DNA of 64,000 nucleotides, taken from NCBI GenBank assembly GCA_001574975.1, contig KQ965806.1:141590-205589 (forward strand). Reading direction: 5' to 3'. This stretch comes from Gonapodya prolifera JEL478 (lineage: Eukaryota; Monoblepharomycota; Monoblepharidomycetes; Monoblepharidales; Gonapodyaceae). The notes below the pieces were generated by a model. The model was not told where the DNA came from. It worked only from the letters and a program-made list of their open reading frames with translations, and made no database searches. Of the stretch, positions 31,665 through 42,689 are shown piece by piece; positions within the stretch are counted from its first letter, which is position 1, and the number at the start of each line of letters is the position of its first letter. A program made the translations under genes and the position numbers.

Positions 31665-31802
31665 CCCCCTCTAATCATCTTCTCAGACCACACACCGCGC
31701 CCCATCCTTCCTCGCTTCCTCAAAAGAAAAGAAAAGCCGGGACGCCTGCCATCACGTTGCAGGTGCTTTCGCGCGCGGGGTGGGTCGTCATATCGTAGGG
31801 GG
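31665..31802 (-). promoter_or_regulatory. candidate SECIS element in the 3' region of the selenoprotein H gene
   Basis: Starts 96 nt after the TAG on the coding strand. Proposed fold: helix I CCCCCT (31802-31797) with AGGGGG (31670-31665); core ATGA (31791-31788) facing TGAGA (31685-31681), which allows tandem G.A/A.G pairs. Helix II is 31786-31773 with 31700-31686: 13 Watson-Crick pairs, one bulge and one mismatch. An unpaired AAA (31769-31767) follows on the 5' side of the apical part. The ATGA/GA core, a helix II of about 14 bp and apical adenines are SECIS hallmarks. The apical arm (about 70 nt) is longer than usual and the region is GC-skewed, so chance pairing is possible. Confidence 0.35.
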
Positions 31803-31897
31803 AGGTCGGGCGTGTCGCGTATTGTCAGTCGTAAAGCCTCACGGGACACGAGGCGGTGGGAGAAGGGGACACGAGGAGGGAGGGGAAGGTAGCAGGG

Positions 31898-32984
31898 CTA
31901 GGCCAAGGCCCCCCCGATGGAAGAGACCAGTGTGGCAGGGTCGGGCCATTTGAGCTTTCGGGGTGGGCCGAGGGTCAGGCCAGACCAGACGGTTGTTTCT
32001 ATTGGGTGCGGTGGCGGTCGGTGTGTGGCGTGTGAGGTGGTTGTCAGGTGGGAGTGAGGGGTACGTGTGGGGATAATGAGGGACAGGAGCAGAAACGAAG
32101 CGGACGGTGAGACGATGGTGATTTGTTGAAAGAGCGTTTCGCCCCGCGCCCGCCCCCCCCCCACCCCCCTCCCCACCCCTCTCCTCTACCCCCCCGCCCC
32201 ATCAAACCCACCCTTGCCCTCCCCAACAACCGTGAAGTCGAACGCGCCCTTGCGTGGTTTGTCGGGGTTGACGGTGATGGATATCCCAGGGAATGAGGCT
32301 TCGAGGGTCTATTCGGTGCCACGTGCACAGACGAGGATCGAAGGTCGAAGATCGAGGGTGGAATGGGAGCGTGAGTGGGAACGAAGAGGCGAAGAGAGAG
32401 CAAGAAGAAGGATGCGGGAGACTCACCGGCCGAAGCTTCTTCAACTGGGACGCGTACTGAGATCAGCTCTTACTGTTATGTGTCCGCATCCCGATTTTGC
32501 AGCGAAGTGTGTCGAGTGTCGTGTATCGGTGAATTCGTGATTCCCGGTGACGAGAGAGTGGATCGACCATCGCGTCAATTTAATCGAATCCAGAATTACA
32601 CAAAAACAAAGGAAGGGGGAGTACGAACCAGATCTCGGCCCTGAGTTCAAACGCCTTGTCGCTGACCACACCCCCACCCTCGCCCTCTCCATCTCCGTCT
32701 GCGTCCTCGCTCTTGACCTTTTTCTCCTTCTTCACCACCTCCTTCTTAGCCGTTGTTGTTGCCGCCTTCCTGCCTTTCTTTGCTTTCGGCCCAACCGCGC
32801 TCCCCTCTGCCTTATCGTCGCCGCCGTCGTCCTTGACGTGCGCAATCGGATCGGCACCCCCCGCGTCCGCCTCGTCGTCTGCAGCCCGCTTCGTTCCCCT
32901 CCTCCGCGCCACGTCATCACCGTCCTTGCTCTCTTGCTTGATTGCCGCAGACGCCTTCGCCGCCGCCGAGCGTTTTGGCGGCAT
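31898..32984 (-). CDS. SELENOH: selenoprotein H with in-frame UGA (selenocysteine) in a CKSU motif
   Basis: Four exons: 32984-32629, 32472-32427, 32308-32212 and 31998-31898, giving 199 residues. The N-terminal about 100 residues are Lys/Ala/Glu-rich (KKEVVKKEKKVKSED), like the basic nuclear, DNA-binding tail of the family. The thioredoxin-like part runs FELRAEI, then Cys119-Lys-Ser-Sec122. Cys119 is made across the splice (TG plus T) and TGA is at 32465-32463. It continues SQYASQLKKLRP, LEASFPGISITVNPDKPRKG, AFDFTVVGEGK and VWSGLTLGPPRKLKWPDP. NPxKPRxGxF and GPPRKLKxP are hallmarks of selenoprotein H, and U-to-NP spacing is 25 residues, as I recall for human SELENOH. Redox role in the nucleus/nucleolus is from family knowledge. 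Only this splice keeps frame across intron 1. Without recoding the protein would stop at residue 121. Confidence 0.9.
32463..32465 (-). other. UGA codon read as selenocysteine
   Basis: Third exon-2 codon after the split Cys. It occupies the U position of C-x-S-U, the family's redox motif. Confidence 0.85.
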
Positions 32985-33395
32985 AGTTGCGGTTGTGGGA
33001 GGACGAGACACCGTGCACAGTTCTGGGGTGTGCCATAATCTTTGTGTGAGGGGCACAAGGGAATGAGCACGACGGCGGAGAGGAGAGGCGCAGCACTCAC
33101 GGCGATGACGGGCGGTGGCGATGGCGATGGCGATGGCGTGATGCGCGCGAGAGAGATGCTGTTTGTGGGCTCGAGGGAACGGGTGCGGCGGGGGAAGGCG
33201 ACAGCGACGGACGCGGTGGAGGACCGGAGCGGGAGCAGGACAAGAAAGCGCGAGGGCGATGAGCGAGCGTGCAATGAAAGAAGACGTAACGAAGTGGCGA
33301 GGGACGGTGCACCTCTGCGCTGCGACGGGGGGGATTTGAATGAAGCGCGCCGCGGACCGGGACGAGAGACTAAACACTCCACACGCCATCGCGAA
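32985..33395. promoter_or_regulatory. divergent promoter region between SELENOH and ARMC2
   Basis: 411 bp separates the two start codons. GC-rich, with no TATA box noticed. Both genes may share regulation, though this is only inferred from orientation. Confidence 0.4.
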
Positions 33396-36300
33396 ATGAA
33401 GCCGTACGGAAGGGGTGCAGACGCACTCGTCCTTGTCCCGCCCGCCGGTCTCGCATGGACATCACCACACCCACCACCGTCCATAGCCCAAAGGCCCCAA
33501 ACACCCGCACAAATCATCGCCGAGGCCAAGGCGTCGCTCAGGAACCCTACGAGACCCTTCACCCCACTTGTGAGCGGCGGGCATGCCTCTAGTAGCGGTC
33601 TCCTGCGTGTTGCAGTCGGAGGGCCTTTGGTCCCCGCTCGAGTACGTGGGGGTCAAAGAGCCTTGGTGCGCCCGGGGAGAGCGCAAGTGCCGCCGCCGAG
33701 GCTGGACCCGATTGATGTGTCGCGGTCCATGACGCCGGTCGGACGAGTACCTCGGGATGGCAAGTCAGATGTGGGGGAAGAGGACGAAGCGTGGGTGGAA
33801 ATCGGGCCTCTTAAGTGCGACGAGCGAAAACCGACGGAAAATCGCAATGCGGCTGGCGAAGATGTGGTGGGTGCGGTGCGGTTCGGGACTTTGAAGGTCT
33901 CGATGAGCTAACAGTCGCGGTGGCGATGGTAGGCCGCTTCCATGCGGAGCATCACGACCATCCTCGCGTCCATCCTCCATTCACACTCCGCTTCCCACTC
34001 ATCCTCCCCTTCCTCCCTCCCGGACCCCACCACAACCTCCCTAACCCACCTCTCCCACCACCTCGCCTCCCTTACACCTGCGCTCCTCCCCTCGGCTCTC
34101 CGCGCACTCGTCGACGCGTGCACACGTGCGCTTGAAACAAACACGCGGTCTGAGTGTGGGGGGGAGATGGCGCCGGTCGTGTGGTGCGCCCTAAATGTTC
34201 GTGTTGACACCCCTTGTTTGTTTGTTGGTGTGCAGAGTTAACCTTTGCGATGTCATGGGGATAAAACAGGCTTCCGCACCAACCGTCCCTATCGAGCTCC
34301 TCACCCTCGCCCACCATCTGGCGGGCATGGAGGTGGAGGAGGAGGAGGGAGAGACGGGGAGTGTGCAGAACGTGATGGCGGAATGCGTTCGTGAGTGGTT
34401 GTGTCGCGGCGGTTGTATTGGTGCGCCTCTGATCACACCCGGCGAACGGTCCAAACGGCGTGCTCCCCGCGTCCTACCGCGCGCGTCCACGAACGCACAC
34501 TCGCGTTTATAGCGGCACTGTGTTCTATTCTTCTTGCCACTCCTGCACCCACATCCCCTTCCCCATCGACCACCGCCACCACCACGCCAACCCCCCCGAC
34601 AGACCTCGCCACCCTCGCATCCGCAACTCTCGCCCTCCTCACCCAACGCCACACACGCGCGCGCACCGCACTCGCGAGATCGGGATACGTGTCGTCTTTG
34701 TTGAAGTTCCTGTGCTCCTCGTACTCCGAGCCTGAGACGTCAGGGGCCGCGACCGTGGGGTCCCACGGTGGTACGCGAGTAGCGGCGGCAGCGGTGGTGG
34801 TTCATGTTCTGGCCGCACTTCGGGACGTATCCGCCCACCGATCCACCCGCGCATCGGTGACGCGGGATCCGGAACTGTTGAATCGGGCGATGAGGTGCTG
34901 TCTTGGCTCTCCAACGGCCGCTACTGCTTCTGGTGCTGGCACCGCCCACGCCCAACGACTCGAAGACGCAGGCACAGCCACGCACCACGCCGCATCCCGC
35001 GTCATTTCCAAACTCTCCGTCTTCCGTAGCGGTCGCGCCGCGCTCCTTTACGACCTCCTCCACTCCTCCTCTTCTCCTTCCTCAACCCCAACCCTACCCC
35101 CACCGCCACTCATCACCCTCCTCACAACCTACATCTACCACCCGACAACACCACTCGGCACGATCTCCCGACTCGCGTTTGCCCTGTCGAATGTGATTCT
35201 GGATCCATCGGACGCAGCGGAGCTCGACAAAGGTGCAGGGTCGGAAGGTGGCGCTGGAAGTCGGTCGGATTCGGGACGGTCTAATGGGAGCGACGGGAGG
35301 GCCGATAGCGACGGCAGCCGCGCGGTGGTTGAGCAGACCAGGGCGGCACCGGGTGAGGTCAGGGAAGCGCTTGTGAAAGTGCTTTTAGAAGCTCGTGAAG
35401 GGATCGTGGCCGCCCTTGGACGCGCGAATGGCCTTCGCACCGCGGTTGCGGCCAGGGGTACAGAAGATTGTGGTGGTGGGGAAGTGGCACGTGAAGCTGG
35501 GGAGGCTACAAGGATGGTGCGTTGCAAAGGTCGTGTTCGTGTTGTTGAAGACGGCTCCAGTGATACTGATCTCTGTTGGTTTCCCATTCTCCCATTCTCA
35601 TGTGATTCAAATACCCCCTCGCCCACATTCAAGACCCTACGCCTGCTCGCAAACCTCGCCACTGACCGCCGTGCTGGGCTTGTTATGGCGCGAGGGGATT
35701 TGGTGGATGCTGTAGCGGTGGTGTTTGGTGAGACGTGTTTTTCTCTATGTGTACATTTGCGGATACCGAGTACCCCGTCCCACCCCGCTCGCACTCAAAG
35801 AACAAACGAACGCAACCCAAGACGAAGAACTTAAACTTTTGGCCGCATACGCCCTTGCCAATATTTCGTTCTACGCCGCTACTGCCGCTTCGGCTGGTCG
35901 TGGTGACAAGTCGGTATGGGGAGATGCAGAGGGTGGAATGAAGAAGATTCACATCGCTGAAGGTACGTGGTGCTTTGTTCTTGCATCTGTTCACACGTTC
36001 ATCACACCTACCACGATGAGATCAGCGATCCTCCCAACACTTTTCCACCCAAACCCCGAGCTCGTGTGCGAGTCACTGAGAATCCTGGCAAACCTCGCGC
36101 TTTTCGACTCGCTCCACGCCTCATCTTCCGCGACGGCCTCACCTTCCGGAACCACCACGACACCAGTCACCGTCCCCACAATACCAACCTGGCTCCACAC
36201 ATCGCACTGCATCTCCGCCGTCCTCATACACCTGCATCATCCGTCACCACCCGTCCGCGTCGCCGGCGCAGGTGCCCTTGTGAACGCTGTCGTGGCGCCG

Positions 36301-36891
36301 GGACGTGCGGGACGCAATCTGAGGAATGCTGTGAGAGAGGATGGTGGAGTCGGGGCGCTTCTGGAGGTGATGGAAAGGGCGGGGGAAGGCGGCTGGTGGG
36401 ATGCGTGCGTGGTTGCTGGGAAAGTTGTGGGGAACTTGATGTGAGTTGGAGTGCGGTAATGCTTGGGTGCAATTTGTTCGAGTGTTCTGATGGTCTCGAC
36501 TTCGCGTCAGATCTGGGGCGGTAGAAGCAAACGCTGCCATACAGGACAATGCGAACCGATCGATATCCCGAGAAGATGACGGAGCCGACGTCGTCGAACA
36601 GCCGGAACAGTTTCCCCTAAGTATGGGCGAAATTGGACGACTGGAGGACTTGTTGCTGGACCTTACTGGTAAGCCTCACACACACATTGTTTCGACCTGA
36701 GGCACTGCAACCTAACGTCGTAGCACTATACACGCGCATAACGTTTAGAAAAAGGTCGAACAGACCACACAACGGAGCCCGACGCGGCATTCCACGAGTT
36801 TGAGGAAGTGGCAGAGGCGGTACTGAGTACGCTCGAACGGGTTGTGAGGATCGATGAGGTGGATCAGGTTGACGAGGTAGGGGATCCATGA
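33396..36891 (+). CDS. ARMC2: ARMC2-like armadillo-repeat protein (flagellar assembly)
   Basis: The N-terminus carries the ARMC2 signature TPAQIIAEAKASLRNPTRP followed by FTP, then PPPRLDPIDVSRSMTP. Later exons carry armadillo-type helices: VPIELLTLAHHLAGMEVE, ARSGYVSSLLKFLCSSY, THHAASRVISKLSVFRSG, PTFKTLRLLANLATDRRAG, EELKLLAAYALANISFYA, PELVCESLRILANLALFDS, VRVAGAGALVNAVVAPGRAG and ACVVAGKVVGNLM. It ends MGEIGRLEDLLLDLT and a short acidic exon closing at TGA 36891. Eight or so exons; the first ends at 33896 and the second starts at 33933, an unusually short intron (36 nt) that is not certain. ARMC2 homologues are needed to build radial spokes and the axoneme in flagellates. Low-complexity Ser/Thr/Pro inserts are lineage-specific. 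Confidence 0.75.
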
Positions 36892-36983
36892 AAGAGGCGA
36901 TGCGGAATGCATAATTGTTTCAAAGAAGAGTTTTATTTCATAAACGTCAATCCCGATATATATTCCCTTTTATCTGCAATCAT

Positions 36984-37784
36984 TTAGGCAACGTAACTTT
37001 TTGAAAGTTCCATCACGCTCCAGATGACCCAACTGAATGTACTAGCACCGGGTCTAATTCCGACAACAAGACCACTTTCCCGTTGCAGTTCTTCTAAAAT
37101 TGCTTTATCGCAACCCTTCATCTCTAATTCCTTTATCGTGTCTCTTGTAACAGTTGCACCAGCCTCCAACAGCATCTTTACCATCCCGTAGTGGCGATAG
37201 ATGCACGCGAGCTTCAGCGCAGTTTCACACGCGGTGCTGAAGCCGTCCTCTTTGGGTCGATGTGCCAGCAGGACTGCCACAGTTGCTTTGTGACCCTTTT
37301 GAGCAGCTGCAGCCAGGGCCCTGTCAAATCCAGGAGCTCCACGGTGTAGCAGGAGCAAAAGAAGGTCGTTGTCTCCTCTGTACGCTGCAACCTCGAGCTT
37401 ATCCGGTGTCACGATCCCACCGCGCCTTTGGAGCTCGTCGAGAAGGATGCGAACCACGGCAACGTCTGCTGGAAACCGGACACACTCGGCAATGAGTGCA
37501 CTGGTGGGATATTTGAATCGGCGGAGGCCGCGTGCGGCGATGAGCGAGGGTCTGCGCAGGACAGCAGCGAGGTGGGTGTTGAGCGCGACTGTGGGAAGGC
37601 CCAGGCGGTGGTCGGTGCAGAAACCGGCGATATGAGTGATGATTTCGGGTGGGAAGTCGGGGAGAGGGAAGTGTGCGGGTGCAGATATTGCTGGACGCGA
37701 TCATGGTGACGACTGGGCTTTGATGGCGACAAAGGAGATAAACTCACTGGCGGCCATGGGATCTGGCGTCGTGTCGAGTTTCAT
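36984..37784 (-). CDS. F-box-like ankyrin-repeat protein
   Basis: Exons 37784-37748 and 37690-36984 give 247 residues. The N-terminal F-box-like segment is PLPDFPPEIITHIAGFCTDH followed by PTVALNTHLAAVLRRPSLI. The remainder is ankyrin-like: PDKLEVAAYRGDNDLLLLLL, LAAAAQKGHKATVAVLLAH and ALKLACIYRHYGMVKMLLEA, then DTIKELEMKGCDKAILEEL. Such proteins are common in chytrids and may act as SCF ubiquitin ligase adaptors, with the ankyrin part choosing the target. It ends convergently with ARMC2, about 92 bp apart. Confidence 0.78.
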
Positions 37785-38377
37785 TATTCTGTAGTGCTGC
37801 ATGCATTCGTATATAAGCCATCGCAAACTTAAGTGATGCTAAGCGAGATAGCGCGTGATCGCCACCAAGTATCGATGGCATTATTTAACGGTGATGTCGT
37901 TCCGTCCCTTTTCCACCGCGCCGATAACGTTTACGTTGGAGTTAGTAAAAATAATTTTCTTCGGTGTTATGTACGAAAACGATGATAGAAAGATTTCGTC
38001 CCATCGCCGGGAAACGTCGGGGGACAGTTCAGATTAATTACAGGCTGATTTGATTTGCTCAAAGATCAGGTGAGATCAGTTGATGACGGCGAATGTGGTA
38101 TTGCGCAACAGTAAATTGCATGCAATAATTTCACCGAACAATTGATGCAAAAAGAGAGAGGAGAGGAAACATCGAGGAGATTCACAGGCGGTCATGTAAC
38201 TGTGATCACAATAATCTATGGTGACGTTGTTCCAGGAATGCTGGATGTGTTTTGTAGGTTGCAAGGCTGGACCGAATTGCGACATCAATATTGCCAACAC
38301 TGGTACAGTTCATTTGATTACAATTTATAAGCATTAGCGTCACTAATACATTACCGTCGACATTCTCTCAGAATGTC
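37785..38377. other. AT-rich intergenic region
   Basis: No supported gene. 5' flank of the F-box/ankyrin gene. Confidence 0.45.
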
Positions 38378-38913
38378 CAAACTAGTCGCATATATCGCAC
38401 AACCCCATAACCCCGCGCTCCGTGATAGACTCAACGGCCCCAACAAAAGCCCCGGCCAAATCAAAGTGCTTCTTCAGATCAGGTTTGTAAAGTAGCTCGA
38501 CGCTGTTCGGGCGCCATTCGCGAAGAGGTACGTGACGATATCCATGGTTGACGAATCATTTGTATTTCGTGCAATTATGTGGCATAGCGAATGCATACAA
38601 TCTTTTCTAAAACCATGGGGCAGGTGCATAATCTCGCTTCTCAATGAGATGTCAGGACAAGGAGCGGCCAAGAGATCGACGTGTTTTAAACATTTGGATG
38701 CCCTCCAGCTTCTTTAATGGCCACCATTCTTCTGAAAACCCTAGGTTGAATATTACGTAGATACTCCCTGTCAACGCCAAATCGAATCATTGTGACAATG
38801 CCTGCGCGAGATCCAGCCAGGAAAATGCGAGGGTTACATTTCAAAAGTGGCGAGTATGGGAGCTCCGGCGCCCCTGGGGTCTCCGGTGAATTAAGGCTGG
38901 ATTGATGATACAT
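38378..38913 (-). pseudogene. probable relic of an ankyrin-type protein
   Basis: Successive frames carry NPRIFLAGSRAGIVTMIRFG, KEAGGHPNV, MHSLCHIIARNTND, MDIVTYLFANGAR and LKKHFDLAGAFVGAVES, which look like ankyrin-type helices. Stops and frame changes separate them and no intron set joins them cleanly. Relation to the neighbouring F-box/ankyrin gene is likely but unproven. Confidence 0.35.
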
Positions 38914-39601
38914 TGTCCTTTTCTTTCAGCCTCGTAATGCGCAGAAGGGTGTGACATCGGTCAACCGCCACCATTAACGTCACCGTACTTGGTCCGTTAC
39001 CCGGTGAACAACTGGATGCAGGAGCCGAACGTCAAACTAAAAGCGCAGTCAAACCACCAGACTGCGCAAATGTGTTTTCGTCACAGAACAGAAAACATCC
39101 TAAACAACTGCCGCTATTCGAGTTCTCGGCAATCAAATCACCGCCTCCACCGATCATTAGCGGCCCTCCAAAGGGAGAGCCACCTGCACTGGGGACGGGC
39201 GAAACGAGCAAGAGCAGAGTGGGTGAAATTCCCGGTAGCGTGGTGTCTTATGAGTGTGTCCGAGCAGCCCCAATGCTCGCTGCTAGATCTGGTGTGCAAG
39301 GCGGAGGGTGACGCAGCCCCCGAGTTGGCCATCTCTTGTCCAGTCGCGGCTCGAGTTGCCTCCAAAAAGTAAACAAGAGAATACATGAGCGCAGAATGGA
39401 GTGGTTGTACTTGGCAGGTTGGACGTGTGAAGTGGGACCACAAGCAACCTTTCGGTGTCACCTGTCACCACGAAGGCAAAGTGCGGACCATGATCTGGAC
39501 GGCGCCAAGTCTGCACGGGCAGCGCGGCGCGTCAAAATTTGTAGTGTGCGTACGTGGGGCCTGGAATTATAACGGCGGGTTTGGCTACTAGCCGAGACTT
39601 C
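38914..39601. other. intergenic region
   Basis: Overlapping ORFs on both strands without recognised domains. Nothing supported. Confidence 0.4.
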
Positions 39602-40519
39602 TTAAAATTTTCGCTTTATATTATGTATATAGGGGCTTACTTTCTCTCGAATGGCAGTAGGGACAAGCCTTAAAATAAAACTCATATTACGAGGTATCTC
39701 AAAGGTTAGAGCTGAGTCGAACTCACTCATGAGCGTCCGTCCGAAACCGCTGGATTCACCCACGGCACAAACAACAGAACGTCCAGTCCCTTCAACAACC
39801 TTCGATCCTGAAAGAATGAATGGATCCCCTGGTGCCTGCCACGGTGCCGACGTTCCCGTCTCCTCCATGTTGTGACCTGGCCGATGATCCCACGCGGGTC
39901 CCTTCGGTACAGTCTTCCTGACGGCCTCTGCTTCTCCCGTGGTCGCACTTTCGTCACACCGCACATTGGACCCGCTCACGAGCACGCCGTCCGCCGCAGG
40001 TACGTCCCACGGTTCGATGACAACAACCAAGAGCACGGACTTCAACGCTAGAAATTTGTCATGAGCTCTCGCCCACATAACTGCCCACAGAGACTTTGGT
40101 CTCGCCTGCGGAATTGCGTTCGACCCAAAAACGCGACTTCGCAGCGCCCGTTTGTCGGCGGTCCTTACCCCTTCATCACGCCGACGAGCGTCCCCTCCCG
40201 CAGCGACGGGTCGAGCGGTGGGTGCGGTGGATTCCCTCGTCTCCGCAAGGGGCGAAGCGGATGATCCTTGCCAACCAACGCCCCTGCCAAGATCCACATC
40301 AACAGAGGCGCACAGCCCATCAACGCCGCCCAACGACGCGAGCTGCTGAGACGCCTTTGGGTCGAACAACAGCTCCAGAGTTTGCTGAGTCAAAGCGAAT
40401 GATGTCCCGTTCCCGGTAGGCTTCCACCAGCGACGATGCGGCCGAGAGCGCGAGCAAGGCCCGCGAAGCGTCGGTGTCCGCCATCGGAGGCGTGGAGCGT
40501 GTGGAGAGTGGCAGTCCAA
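39602..40519 (-). pseudogene. N-terminal half of a plasma-membrane Ca2+-ATPase (P-type), deleted and truncated
   Basis: Reads FALTQQTLELLFDPKASQQL, GGVDGLCASVDVDLGRGV, RSRVFGSNAIPQARPKS, then DKFLALKSVLLVVVIEPWDV. It continues PAADGVLVSGSNVRCDESAT with TGEAEAVRKTVPKGP, then GDPFILSGSKVVEGTG and SGFGRTLM. These are the autoinhibited Ca2+-ATPase (PMCA/Pmc1-type) blocks of the first membrane hairpin and the actuator domain (TGE). VVVI joins directly to EPWDVPAADG, so membrane helix 2 and the start of the actuator domain are missing. It ends at the junction where the plus-strand piece at 42.6 kb begins. Non-functional. Confidence 0.8.
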
Positions 40520-41271
40520 GGGAACAGTGAATAAACAGCAAAGCCGGTGGATAATCTATATGTGGAAGGAGAGGGCATCTCTCACTCCCGTATCTGGCAA
40601 CACTCCCGTCGATTTGGGGGGCATGCGTTTTCCACAACCCGATGCATCCCGGCGGTGGATATCATCGGCCTCCTTATGTATACCACATGCTCCACTATGA
40701 ATTACGGAATTCATTCAGGGTTTTAAGGTGGCAGCATCTTCGAAGGTCATTGCACGCCATTGGTGATTGGTGGAGATGAGTTCTCTTCCGGACGAACTCA
40801 AATGATGTGTCTTTCGAGGGCAAATGCAGGACAAAGGCGCAAAACCTCGACGAGCTGCTTCCCGTATCCTTCGTTAGCTACGGATTTCATGGTGGATCCA
40901 ATCTTTGAAATTTCACGACAATGCTTTTCTTTGTTGGGCACGGCGTCGGTCGGATGACAATTATGAAGTTCAGACAGTAACGCTCATGAGACGTTAGATA
41001 TGGCACAGGGTGAGTCGCACGGCTCACGAAAAACGGCTCTTCAATAGATTCTTCTTTGCAAGTCAGGTGGGAAGGAGTCGTTGAATTTTGCACGTTTCAT
41101 CGACCTCTCCTTCAACGTACGAACTGAAGGGCCACGCGCACCAGCTCTGAGTACAGACGAAAACGACTTCAGCACGACACATAATCTGTTTGTTCCAATA
41201 TTCCCACTGGTGTTCTGGCATCTATGTGACACACGGTGCATCAGGTGACAGTGACCAAAGTCCAAACATTA
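40520..41271. other. spacer inside the broken ATPase region
   Basis: No supported coding exon; flanks an F-box relic. Confidence 0.4.
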
Positions 41272-42010
41272 AACTCCATTTTCACATCTCCCCTTCATTT
41301 TCCATTATTATTCCTTTCCTTTTCAATTCAATCCGATTTCCTACCTCTCGCCACTCACGCTTTCCCTCATCGACGCTCCCGCAACCCGTCGCCCACACCT
41401 CCTCACCCTCCCCATCGAAGTTCTGCACACCATCTTCTCCCACCTGGCGATGGACACGCTGGCAAACATATGTCTTACCTGCCGGGCCACCGGCCGAATT
41501 GTCGCAACGATCCCGTCACGGTCTCGATACGACATTCGGCTGGAGAAGGAGCCATACACTTACGCGTAAGGCTCGTCGGAGGAGTTGGGATCGGGGATAA
41601 AACGGTCCATGACCATGCTGCAGCGGTGGATGTACAGCGGCAACGCTCAAGCGCTTGCATCGGGCGTGGTGTCGGTGGCACTCCATCGTGAACACACGCC
41701 CATCGACGTGACCATTATCGTCCGCATTCTGGACACCGTTCACCTCGCTCCAGGAAGCGTCTTTTGTCGGGTGCCTGGAGTCCGGACGAGTCTTTGTCGC
41801 ATTAGCAGCCCAGGATGGACGTTTTTGCAATGGACGTCGCGAAGCTTGAAGCGGTTAGACCTTTCGGACAGCCAAGGGACGACGAAGCGACTTGCGAAAA
41901 GACCTCTTCATTCTGGGGATGCTCTTGGACGCCGAGCCTCGGATGGAACCTTCCAGGTCTTGACCCTCTCCTCACCTTTGAGTCAAGTTTCGTGATCTTC
42001 TTCAAACAGC
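41272..42010 (+). pseudogene. F-box protein relic or unresolved gene
   Basis: The frame open from about 41272 carries an F-box, LLTLPIEVLHTIFSHLAMDT followed by LANICLTCRATGRIV, but has no in-frame ATG and stops at 41570. A second frame (41585-41995) carries VTIIVRILDTVHLAPGS and SLKRLDLSDSQGTTK, leucine-rich in character. Possibly continuous with the Cys-rich block downstream; disrupted as read. Confidence 0.4.
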
Positions 42011-42019
42011 GCCGTCACG

Positions 42020-42540
42020 CTTAGCCGCGGCTTACCCCAACCTGTGCATATCGTGTCATAATCAGCCGGCACATTCATGAAGTCGAGACAGACGCTGCAT
42101 ATATTGCAGTGAGCCGGACTTGTGTAAACGGTGCCTATCTTACATTTACATCGGACTGTACGAACGTGCGACCGGCGGATTCCACTGTAGCAACCAGTGT
42201 GGTGTGCTTGTAAAACTCTGTGACACGTGTCGCGCAAGTTTTGGGTGGAAGTACTGCGTGTGGCAAGGTAGCAGTACCATGGCGCAGTGGCTTCCACAGC
42301 CGTATTGTGAAACTGATTCATGCCCCAACTGCCAGGCGACCTGCGCCGGCTGTGGGGGCGATTTTGCGTTGTGCAGGCGCCACAGCACCCCGTGCAAGTG
42401 CGAAGATGTGTGTCCGGACTGCTATGAGAATGCGAGGTGTGAAGTATGTAACACGCCTCTATCCATCGAGCCGGAGGCAGGTGGCCGCCGGGACAGAGTG
42501 GACTCGGGCGGCTCGGCCTGTGCTAGGGGAGATACATGAG
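42020..42540 (+). pseudogene. cysteine-rich zinc-binding region interrupted by one TGA
   Basis: One frame reads RLAAAYPNLCISCHNQPAHS, then TGA, then SRDRRCIYCSEPDLCKRC, GGFHCSNQCGVLVKLCDTC, DSCPNCQATCAGCGGDFAL and KCEDVCPDCYENARCEVC. More than 20 Cys, mostly as CxxC pairs, imply several zinc sites. The TGA does not replace an obviously needed Cys, so a nonsense change is the simplest reading, though selenocysteine cannot be formally excluded in this genome. Family not recognised; it may be the C-terminus of the F-box relic just upstream. Confidence 0.4.
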
Positions 42541-42689
42541 AACGGAAGATGAAGGGACGTGAGTTACCCGCACATTGTTATCGCCAACTTTATCGTCCGC
42601 ATTATGTAACGATTAACGACTCCTCGTTCCAAAATCCACAAGACCGCTGCAAGCCAAACTTCACGAGTATGTACCCGCCTTCTTTCCCT

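Noticed and set aside
32427-32629. Splice of SELENOH intron 1 at the CTGATCTCAG acceptor, which would skip the TGA
   Set aside because: It joins TG to TAC and runs into TGA within a few codons; it neither keeps frame with YASQLKKLRP nor restores the family sequence.
33097-33562. Minus-strand ORF extension upstream of the SELENOH ATG
   Set aside because: The ATG at 32984 starts the family-like basic region; the upstream frame is promoter DNA shared with ARMC2.
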